The notes under the pieces are model-generated. The model saw only the letters and a program-made list of their open reading frames with translations, made no database searches and was not told where the DNA came from. The position numbers and the translations under genes are program-made. A stretch of 40,345 nucleotides of DNA from Chitinophaga pinensis. Its GTDB lineage: Bacteria; Bacteroidota; Bacteroidia; 2-12-FULL-35-15. Positions 34,074 through 40,345 of the stretch are shown piece after piece (the stretch's first letter is position 1; every line of letters starts with the position of its first letter). The DNA is taken from positions 1 through 40,345 of the forward strand of contig CAMCUO010000027.1 of assembly GCA_945879015.1 (NCBI GenBank). The letters run 5' to 3'.

Positions 34074-35039
34074 ATGAAACTTACGTTTAGATATTTAATT
34101 ATCATAGGAGCAATGGTAATTTCCGCATGTAATTCAGCTGAATCCAGTGAAAAGAAACTTGCACCTACAACAAAAGAAGAACTAGGTGAACTACTTTTTT
34201 CAGATCCAATTTTATCGCAAAACAATCAAATTAGCTGTGCGTCATGCCACATAACAGATTTTGCATTTGCTGACACTTCAAAGGTAAGTAAAGGAGTAAA
34301 TGGTAAATTGGGTTCACGAAATACGCCTTCCGCTATGAATATGAATGACAGAAGTTTCTTCTTTCACGATGGAAGAGCTGAAAATCTAGAAGATCAAGCT
34401 GCAGGACCAATTGAAAATCCAGCTGAAATGAATTTACCTATTGCTGAAGCGATTAAAAGGTTAAATGGAGATAAAAATTATAAAACTTATTTTAAAACTA
34501 TTTATAAAGAATCGCCAAACAGAACAAATTTATTGGATGCTATAGCGTCCTTTGAACGAACATTAGAAACTAGCGATACTCCTTTTGATAGATTTATGAA
34601 TAAAGATAAATCGGCAATTAGTGAAGCTGCGAAACGCGGACAAGAGATATTTAATGTTAAAGGAAAATGTTTTGATTGTCATTTTGGTCCTGATTTTACA
34701 GGAGACCAGTTCAGAAATATTGGTTTGTATAATGCAAAAGAGTTGAATGATCGTGGACGATCTGAAATAACAAAAGATAGTGCAGATATCGGAAAATTCA
34801 AAGTGCCTGGCTTAAGAAATATTGCTATTACTGGTCCTTACATGCACAATGGGATGTTTAAAACCTTATCGGAAGTAATTGATTATTATGATACGCCTTC
34901 AGCCTTTGTAAAAGGAAGTATCAACTCCGATTCATTGCTTTTAAAACCACTAGGATTAACAAAAGCAGAAAAATCCGATTTACTTGAATTCTTGCACACA
35001 TTGACGGACGAACGTTTCACAAAGACAGCAAAAAAGTAA
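34074..35039 (+). CDS. Di-heme cytochrome c peroxidase family lipoprotein (MauG/CCP)
   Basis: 321 residues from the ATG at 34074, supported by the promoter upstream; the 28 extra codons from 33990 do not look like a signal peptide. The lipobox MVISAC gives a membrane anchor. Two heme-binding CxxCH sites are present: CASCH (about residue 51) in QISCASCHITDFAFAD and CFDCH (about 200) in GKCFDCHFGPDFTG. Others are FFHDGRAENLEDQAAGPIENPAEM and GPYMHNGMFKTLSEVIDYY, typical of bacterial CCP. It reduces H2O2 with electrons from a c-type donor in the periplasm, or serves another MauG-type oxidation. Monocistronic. Confidence 0.93.
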   Translation: MKLTFRYLIIIGAMVISACNSAESSEKKLAPTTKEELGELLFSDPILSQNNQISCASCHITDFAFADTSKVSKGVNGKLGSRNTPSAMNMNDRSFFFHDGRAENLEDQAAGPIENPAEMNLPIAEAIKRLNGDKNYKTYFKTIYKESPNRTNLLDAIASFERTLETSDTPFDRFMNKDKSAISEAAKRGQEIFNVKGKCFDCHFGPDFTGDQFRNIGLYNAKELNDRGRSEITKDSADIGKFKVPGLRNIAITGPYMHNGMFKTLSEVIDYYDTPSAFVKGSINSDSLLLKPLGLTKAEKSDLLEFLHTLTDERFTKTAKK

Positions 35040-35053
35040 ATCGCGGAGTTTCA

Positions 35054-35072
35054 CAGCGAGGCACCCTCGCTG
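35054..35072. repeat. Hairpin CAGCGAGG CAC CCTCGCTG
   Basis: Perfect 8 bp stem with a 3 nt loop, 15 bp after the peroxidase stop, surrounded by GGCGAGACTC-type sequence (TCGCGGAGTTTCACAG..CTGCAGAGTCTCGCCAC). No T run follows. The GC-rich block looks like another member of the interspersed palindromes rather than a simple terminator. Confidence 0.55.
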
Positions 35073-35130
35073 CAGAGTCTCGCCACAATACATTGTGTAT
35101 AAAATACAAGTGCTTAACAATAATTAACAC

Positions 35131-35160
35131 TTGCATAGTTCAAAAAAATGCACATATTTG
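35131..35160 (+). promoter_or_regulatory. Candidate promoter of the M23 peptidase gene
   Basis: TTG (35131-35133), 19 bp spacer, CATATTTG (35153-35160), one base off consensus. Just upstream, AAGTGCTTAA and TTAACACTT form an inverted repeat (35108-35132). The leader to 35307 would be ~140 nt and contains a 21-codon frame (35180-35245) of unknown meaning. Confidence 0.4.
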
Positions 35161-35306
35161 TAAATCCTTAAAAAAGCAGATGGATACCGACAGTGACAAC
35201 ATTACTGATTTACAAATGTACACTCCGTATATGATTCTTATATAAATACATTTATATAATAAAATCATTGCCTCTAATGAGAATCGGATGTGGTAATTTT
35301 TATTAT

Positions 35307-36224
35307 ATGAAACGGCTTTTCTTACTATTTTTCCTTTTTACTATACATCTTTTACCTGCCTCACTTTGTGCTCAAACAAGGGCTGACACTATTCCATTTA
35401 CGATGGACGAAGACGAGATGATGGATCAAACGGATTCTATAATTTTTTTTCCATCTAATGAAATATACAGTGGTGGTTTATATGCAAGTGATTTATATAC
35501 TAGTGGCATATATGTCGGCTGGGATACGACAAACATTCATACGGTAAAAGCGGATATGAAATCGTTAAACGATAGCGTAAGAGAATTTGCATTATATAGT
35601 GATCACAATTGTGGCTATGTACATCCGTTTTCAGGAAGAGTAACATCCAAATTTGGTCCACGAAAAAAGCGTTACCATTATGGTGTCGATATAGATTTAG
35701 AAACGGGCGATTCAGTAAATGTTGCATTTGATGGAAAAGTTCGTATCGCTAAAAAAAGTAAAAGTTATGGGAATGTAATTGTTGTTCGTCACGATAATGG
35801 ATTAGAAACTTATTACGCACATCTATCCAAAATAAATGTAGCTGTTGGTCAAGAAGTATTTGCAGGGGATGTAATTGGGTTAGGAGGAAATACTGGCCGC
35901 TCAAGAGGAAGTCATTTGCATTTCGAAATTCGTTATTTAGGGCATCCTATTAATCCAACTGAAATAATTTCTTTTGATGATAAAAAACTTGTGTCAAATA
36001 TGTTGTGCATCGACAATGCAACATTTGATTATGTTTCAGAAGCAAAAAAGGCAGCTGCAAAAAATTATGCAAGTTCAAAAGGAAAAAAAGTACATGTAGT
36101 AAGAAAAGGTGATACTTTATCTGGACTCGCGAAACGATATGGCACTACAACAAAAGTTTTGTGTAAGAAGAATGGAATAAAAGCTACAAGCACTTTAAAG
36201 CTTGGACAAAAAATTAAGTTGTAA
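35307..36224 (+). CDS. M23 peptidase with C-terminal LysM
   Basis: 305 residues from MKRLFLLFFLFTIHLLPASLCAQ at 35307, which is a good signal peptide; ATG 35277 and TTG 35268 upstream are in frame but add residues before it. The M23/LytM zinc motifs are present: HYGVDIDLETGDS (H-x-x-x-D) and HLHFEIRY (H-x-H), with HLSKINVAVGQ and GNTGRSRGSHLHFE. The last ~45 residues are a LysM domain (HVVRKGDTLSGLAKRYGTTTKVLCKKNGIKATSTLKLGQKIKL over two parts). It binds peptidoglycan and cleaves its peptide bridges. The WG-repeat gene ends 2 bp away in the opposite direction. Confidence 0.95.
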   Translation: MKRLFLLFFLFTIHLLPASLCAQTRADTIPFTMDEDEMMDQTDSIIFFPSNEIYSGGLYASDLYTSGIYVGWDTTNIHTVKADMKSLNDSVREFALYSDHNCGYVHPFSGRVTSKFGPRKKRYHYGVDIDLETGDSVNVAFDGKVRIAKKSKSYGNVIVVRHDNGLETYYAHLSKINVAVGQEVFAGDVIGLGGNTGRSRGSHLHFEIRYLGHPINPTEIISFDDKKLVSNMLCIDNATFDYVSEAKKAAAKNYASSKGKKVHVVRKGDTLSGLAKRYGTTTKVLCKKNGIKATSTLKLGQKIKL

Positions 36225-36226
36225 TT

Positions 36227-38350
36227 TTAATATCCTTCTTCTTTCCAAATATAAGTTCGTGAAAGATAATTGTAATAGGCCATCTTCGAGTTTTTCTCAA
36301 ATTTGAATACGTTTTCTCTAAATTCAGAAATGACATCTATTTCACAGGGAACAATTAACTTTCCTGATAAATCAATCAAACCCGTTTGCTCTTCAAGTGT
36401 TACAACACATAAACCGTTTTTAAAATGAGCGAAATCATCTGATTCATCGAATAAAAAATCAACCACCACTTTTCCAGACTTATTAATAAAACCAATTTTA
36501 TTATTTTTTAAGACGGAAGCAACACAATCATTAAATTCTCTGACAGATTGATAGGTATATGAAATTTGCAATTTTAATTTTTCATCCATATAACCCCATT
36601 TATCTTTTTTCAAAACCGGAGCCAAACCTTCACTAAAAGGCTCTATGCGATCATAATCTTTTGATGTAAAATATTTTCCTGTTTTGTCTATCAATCCTTG
36701 TTTGCCATTTTTATCAGCAACAGCTAAGCCATTTTTAAATTCAAGTGGTAACCAAAAATTTCCGCTGTAATCAAATTCAACTGGAACAATTAATTTTCCC
36801 TTTGAATTGGCGAAACCATATTTCTGATCTTTCATCACCATCACTGCATCTTCTTTAAAATCTCCAATCAAATCATATTCACACGGAATAATTATTTCAC
36901 CTTCTTGATTGATCAAGCCCATTTTTTTAAGAGACTTTACTTTTGCTAATCCATTTTTAAAATTATCAACCCAGTCGTATTTAAAGCCAATTACTACTTC
37001 ACCAGCTTTATTGATATAACCACTTTGTCCGCCCAACTCAACCGCAGCAAGGCCTTCTTTAAAATCAAACGCTTTAGTATAATTAATTGGAATTACAATT
37101 ACTCCTTGTTCGTTTATATACCCAAATTTATCTCCAATAGAAACAGTAGCTAAGCCTTCAGAAAATTCCGAAATCTCATCGTAACTATATTGTAAAATTC
37201 GTTTACCTAATTTATTTATTAAACCATAATTTTCATTTACTTGAACTACAGAATAACCTTTGTTAAATGCTTCAACTTGTTCATATATAAAAGGGATAAT
37301 TAATTTGCCAGCTTTATTTATAAATCCTGATTTATTATTCAAACCACATTCGGCCAATCCTTCCGAAAAATTTTCCACCCATTCGTAAATGCATGGAACA
37401 ACAGAGTGTCCCGACAAGTCAACAAATCCCCATTTACCATTTTCTCGAACAGGCAACAATGTTTTATTGCACAATTCAATGTCTTCAATAAGTATATCTT
37501 TAAAAGGAAAATCAGGGAATTCGCTTTTAAATTCCAACAACGATTCAAGAGTATATGAGGCAGTGTTTAATGCATACAATGTAAGCCATGCATATTCAAC
37601 ATTTGGGTTATCGGGATATTTTTTGACGAATTGATAATACTCTTGTATAGAACCACTTTTTGTTGCTAAAGAATAAATTTTATTTTTTGCTTCATCTACA
37701 AAAGGGCTATTGGAATCTTGAAGTAAGAATTGCTCAAACTCTTCAATTGTATTGTTTTTTGTAAGCGACTTAAATTTCATCAGGTGGAATCTATCCTTAG
37801 CCTCTTTTATTTGATTTGAGAATGGATACGTTTCAATATATTTTTCATACGCTTGGTAAGTATCAATATTTTTTGTTTCGCTAAATGCAAGTGCATTTCT
37901 TAATTCAATTGCATCAAAACACTCGGGAGCTGTTACATATATTGAAATGAATTTATCAAATGCTTCAATGGTGTTTTTATTCTTATAAATTTCAAATGCT
38001 TTTTTATGAATGCTATTTTTTAATGAATCTATAGTTACAAACGAAACCCCAAATAATAAATAATTAGTTCTATTTTTTTTTGATAGCGATTCAAATTTTT
38101 TTTCGGAAAGAGTTATATAAAAATAAGCGCTGTCGATATTAAAAAAAGGATTGTCTTGTCGAAAGTAAATATTGCTTAATCCAAATGCAGCAGGAGCCGT
38201 TTCTTTTTTTAATGATTTATCAAATAGACGTTTGGCTTCAAAATAATTGTAGATTTTTAATGCCTCGTAGGCCTTAGATATTTTCCCAGCAACACCGTTA
38301 TATGAAATGCACAACAATATTAGTATTGCACCTATTTTAAGCCTATTCAT
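36227..38350 (-). CDS. Large secreted protein: helical repeats plus 11 WG repeats
   Basis: 707 residues. Signal peptide (residues 1-22), then a helical, TPR-like region (about 25-290: AYEALKIYNYFEAKRLFDKSLKK and repeated F-x-x-x-x-x-Y-P motifs such as YEKYIETYPFSN and YYQFVKKYPDNPN). From about residue 300 come eleven WG repeats (for example VRENGKWGFVDLSGHSVVPCIYEWVENFSEGLAEC). No lipobox. Likely a periplasmic or surface scaffold; no enzyme motif. It differs from the smaller WG protein at 2540, which lacks the helical part. Terminates tail-to-tail with the M23 peptidase, 2 bp apart. Confidence 0.92.
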   Translation of the reverse strand: MNRLKIGAILILLCISYNGVAGKISKAYEALKIYNYFEAKRLFDKSLKKETAPAAFGLSNIYFRQDNPFFNIDSAYFYITLSEKKFESLSKKNRTNYLLFGVSFVTIDSLKNSIHKKAFEIYKNKNTIEAFDKFISIYVTAPECFDAIELRNALAFSETKNIDTYQAYEKYIETYPFSNQIKEAKDRFHLMKFKSLTKNNTIEEFEQFLLQDSNSPFVDEAKNKIYSLATKSGSIQEYYQFVKKYPDNPNVEYAWLTLYALNTASYTLESLLEFKSEFPDFPFKDILIEDIELCNKTLLPVRENGKWGFVDLSGHSVVPCIYEWVENFSEGLAECGLNNKSGFINKAGKLIIPFIYEQVEAFNKGYSVVQVNENYGLINKLGKRILQYSYDEISEFSEGLATVSIGDKFGYINEQGVIVIPINYTKAFDFKEGLAAVELGGQSGYINKAGEVVIGFKYDWVDNFKNGLAKVKSLKKMGLINQEGEIIIPCEYDLIGDFKEDAVMVMKDQKYGFANSKGKLIVPVEFDYSGNFWLPLEFKNGLAVADKNGKQGLIDKTGKYFTSKDYDRIEPFSEGLAPVLKKDKWGYMDEKLKLQISYTYQSVREFNDCVASVLKNNKIGFINKSGKVVVDFLFDESDDFAHFKNGLCVVTLEEQTGLIDLSGKLIVPCEIDVISEFRENVFKFEKNSKMAYYNYLSRTYIWKEEGY

Positions 38351-38433
38351 TCTTTAAAAATAATTTAGAACAAAATTAATCCAAATTAAGACAATTAAAA
38401 TTTTTCTTTTTTAACAGAGTAGCGATTTATTAG

Positions 38434-38441
38434 TAATTTTG
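38434..38441 (+). promoter_or_regulatory. -7 box before the small membrane protein
   Basis: TAATTTTG, exact TAnnTTTG match, about 28 bp before the ATG at 38470. No clear TTG at the usual spacing. Confidence 0.4.
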
Positions 38442-38469
38442 GAGAAACAATTTTAAAAAATCATTTTTT

Positions 38470-38667
38470 ATGTTTTCTCGCGGACAACTTATTTTTGCAC
38501 TCATCTTTTTTTTACTTTTTTTAGTTGGCATCATTTGGGCTTATAAGAAAGATAAAGGAGACAATAAAGTATTATTTAAAGGGAGTTATAAAGTATTGCT
38601 TTTCGCACTTTTTATATTTTTAGCTCTTTATGGTATAGTGAAGCTGAAACACTTAATATCTCCTTAA
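38470..38667 (+). CDS. Small two-pass membrane protein
   Basis: 65 residues with two membrane segments (about 6-24 and 42-60) separated by a short basic loop (KKDKGDNKVLFKGSYKV). Proteins starting MFSRGQLIFA with this layout are conserved in Bacteroidota, which makes it a real gene, but no function is assigned. Divergent from the WG protein; the downstream gene starts after 145 bp and has its own promoter. Confidence 0.75.
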   Translation: MFSRGQLIFALIFFLLFLVGIIWAYKKDKGDNKVLFKGSYKVLLFALFIFLALYGIVKLKHLISP

Positions 38668-38748
38668 CAAAGACGTTTTTATAATATATTGATTTACAAA
38701 TAGTTGTATTAACATTCAATGAATTGAACGAAAAAAAAATCGAAAAAA

Positions 38749-38782
38749 TTTGGATATCTTTTCGATAAATTGTATATATTTG
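38749..38782 (+). promoter_or_regulatory. Promoter of the 38813 secreted protein
   Basis: TTTG (38749-38752), 22 bp spacer, TATATTTG (38775-38782): full consensus. Predicted leader about 24 nt before the ATG at 38813. Confidence 0.75.
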
Positions 38783-38812
38783 TAGACGAATTGATAATTA
38801 TTAAATATAATA

Positions 38813-39601
38813 ATGAAGAAACTATTCCTTCTATCATCCTTATCTATAGTTGCAACGAGCACTGCACTTGCTGGTATCATTGTAGTTGAAGGAAAATATC
38901 AAGACGAAAATTTATACGTTCAAAACGGATTTGCTGCTAATGGTGTAGGTTTTTGCACCTATGAAGTAACCATTAACGGTAAAACATCAACAGATGAAGT
39001 AAACTCATCGGCTTTCGAAATTGATTTTCCTGCTTTTTCTATTAGACCAGGAACACCTGTTGTAGTTGAAATTCGTCACAAAGATGATTGTAGCCCGAAA
39101 GTACTAAATCCTGAAGCATTAAAACCTAAAGCAACATTCGAGGTTATCAATATAAATATCGATAAAAATGGAATTATAAATTGGTCAACAAAAAACGAAA
39201 TGGGTTCCTTACCATACATTGTTGAGCAATTCCGTTGGAATAAATGGATACCAATTGGAGAAATAAATGGTGGTGGTTCAATGAAAAACAACACTTATTC
39301 ATTTAAGACTGCATCGCATTCAGGAGAAAATAAATACAGAGTAAAACAGATTGGTTATGGAGATCTTCCAAAATCATCAGCAAGCGTTACTTTTATTTCT
39401 GCAAGTGGTCAACCTACTTACGCAGTGGACAAAACCGGAACAACCATTGATTTTTCAACTGAAACGATGTACGAAGTATTTGATGCTTATGGAAATGTAA
39501 TCAAACGCGGATTCGGGAATAAGCTAGACATTGCTAACCTTTCAAAAGGAAGTTATTATTTATGTTATGATAATATCATGACAGATTTTAAGAAGAAGTA
39601 A
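38813..39601 (+). CDS. Secreted protein of unknown function with T9SS-like C-terminal motif
   Basis: 262 residues. Signal peptide (SSLSIVATSTALA) then a beta-rich region. The C-terminal ~45 residues (TMYEVFDAYGNVIKRGFGNKLDIANLSKGSYYLCYDNIMTDFKKK, split here in text only) follow the pattern of short T9SS sorting-type domains: V-x-D-A-Y-G-N-x-x-x-x-G, I-x-x-L-x-K-G-x-Y-Y, ending in F-K-K-K. Whether this acts as a sorting signal is unproven. One Cys pair (DDCSPK and GFCTYE) may form a disulfide. Its last 14 bases overlap the convergent NUDIX gene. The strong promoter suggests good expression. Confidence 0.75.
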   Translation: MKKLFLLSSLSIVATSTALAGIIVVEGKYQDENLYVQNGFAANGVGFCTYEVTINGKTSTDEVNSSAFEIDFPAFSIRPGTPVVVEIRHKDDCSPKVLNPEALKPKATFEVININIDKNGIINWSTKNEMGSLPYIVEQFRWNKWIPIGEINGGGSMKNNTYSFKTASHSGENKYRVKQIGYGDLPKSSASVTFISASGQPTYAVDKTGTTIDFSTETMYEVFDAYGNVIKRGFGNKLDIANLSKGSYYLCYDNIMTDFKKK

Positions 39602-40247
39602 TTTTTATTTTTTCTACAACAGCATTTAATTCGCTTATCATCATTGCTGTTGCACCCCATACTGTTAAACCCTCTATTTCAAAATAGGGGGTTTTTATTT
39701 TATAGCCACCACTCTGCAAAATCGATTTTTCTTTACGAATACTTTTGTCATTCAAATTGAATACGTTTACTAGAATTATTTTTTCAACTTCGACTAAATC
39801 CAAAATGAAATCAGGTTTGTGATTAATTACACCGATAAAAGGTTTGACTAAAAAATTACTTGGTGTAATATATACATCTGTTAAACAGCCTATAACATTA
39901 ATGCTTTTAGGTGTAATTCCAATTTCTTCAGCAGTTTCTCTCAACGCAGTTTGCTTTAAATCCAAATCACCCTCTTCAAATCTACCCCCCGGAAAAGCAA
40001 TTTGTCCACTATGCACACCCTCGTATTTGCCACGTTGAATAAGGATTGTATGAATGGAATCATTTTCTGGAAACAGTAAAATAAGCACAGCACTTTGCTT
40101 AGGATTGTAATTTTCAGATGAAACATCTATTAAACGTTTTCGTGTGATTGGAGCCATCGAAAACTGAGCCTCTTCTCCTGGCAAGTCCATGCCTAATAGA
40201 CTTTCCAACTGATCAACAAAGCTCTGAAACATTATTTTTGATGCCAT
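39588..40247 (-). CDS. CoA pyrophosphatase-like NUDIX hydrolase (NudL type)
   Basis: 219 residues. The CoA-pyrophosphatase signature is HTILIQRGKYEGVHSGQIAFPGG (the L-L-T-x-R-...-H-x-G-Q-V-A-F-P-G-G block) leading into the Nudix box GGRFEEGDLDLKQTALRETAEEIGI. It cleaves CoA and its derivatives to phosphopantetheine and 3',5'-ADP. The C-terminal VWGATAMMISELNAVV helix is typical. Tail-to-tail overlap of 14 bp with the 38813 gene. Nothing identifiable follows between its start and the window edge (40248-40345). Confidence 0.92.
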   Translation of the reverse strand: MASKIMFQSFVDQLESLLGMDLPGEEAQFSMAPITRKRLIDVSSENYNPKQSAVLILLFPENDSIHTILIQRGKYEGVHSGQIAFPGGRFEEGDLDLKQTALRETAEEIGITPKSINVIGCLTDVYITPSNFLVKPFIGVINHKPDFILDLVEVEKIILVNVFNLNDKSIRKEKSILQSGGYKIKTPYFEIEGLTVWGATAMMISELNAVVEKIKITSS

Positions 40248-40345
40248 TTATGAAACAAATATCAGAAAAAACCCACTATTAATAAGGTTTTGCGAAACAA
40301 AATGAGAAAGACAGGCGTAATAATCATTAAATCTAAACTTTAAAC

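Noticed and set aside
35180..35245. 21-codon frame in the M23 peptidase leader
   Set aside because: No conservation evidence and no clear ribosome site; it may be chance in a 140 nt leader.
40248..40345. Possible gene or promoter at the right edge
   Set aside because: Only a 13-codon frame and no convincing promoter box; too close to the edge.

Overview
The window reads as a piece of chromosome from a low-GC member of the Bacteroidota, probably from the Flavobacteriales/Sphingobacteriales/Chitinophagales side. Evidence: SPII lipoproteins with short tails, WG-repeat proteins, GSCFA and head-GIN (DUF2807) proteins, a T9SS plug-type (DUF5103) protein, a TPR/PD40/OmpA protein, a Bacteroidota-type GGGPS, a ~79-residue ATP synthase epsilon subunit encoded with atpD, and promoters of the TTG-N(18-22)-TAnnTTTG form (clear ones before positions 11423, 34074 and 38813). 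I see no phage, plasmid, transposase, CRISPR, rRNA or tRNA. The gene content is mostly housekeeping plus envelope functions.

Layout. 1-5.1 kb: a basic secreted protein, a Rieske-like lipoprotein that lacks cluster ligands, ahcY, a 9-repeat WG protein, then a GGGPS-thiE pair. 5.2-7.9 kb: GSCFA, LRR and ribF (LRR and ribF overlap by 4 bp). 8.1-10.0 kb: atpD and atpC. 10.1-12.7 kb: two small all-alpha NTP pyrophosphohydrolases flanking a peroxiredoxin and an OmpH/Skp-like protein. 12.7-14.9 kb: an overlapping GH3-LysE pair. 15-20.2 kb: a terminal-inverted-repeat element, a GDPD-like secreted protein, a lipoprotein, an M42 aminopeptidase and a DUF885 lipoprotein. 20.4-25.6 kb: TPR protein, OmpA/PD40 protein, mnmD, a NUDIX protein and apaG, separated by REP-like palindromes. 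25.8-29.8 kb: a minus-strand envelope operon running PagL-like, DUF2807, truncated LTA-synthase-like membrane protein, T9SS plug. 29.9-33.9 kb: mazG-acpH, a 39-residue membrane peptide, a PAP2/SMS-like protein, a LytTR response regulator, a chimeric M61/LytS remnant and a cyclophilin. 34-40.3 kb: di-heme peroxidase, M23-LysM peptidase, an 11-repeat WG protein, a small membrane protein, a secreted protein and a NudL-like NUDIX hydrolase.

Two themes stand out. First, two genes look like deletion scars. One is a protein fusing an M61-peptidase N-terminus to the last ~65 residues of a LytS-type kinase, upstream of an apparently orphaned LytTR regulator. The other is an LTA-synthase-like protein that ends where its catalytic domain should begin. 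Second, the intergenic space carries at least six distinct short repeat families. Nearly all copies sit at the 3' ends of genes, and every convergent junction with room for one contains a palindromic element. I found no clear multi-gene system that I would call new. The GH3-LysE pair is the best candidate for an unstudied two-gene function.
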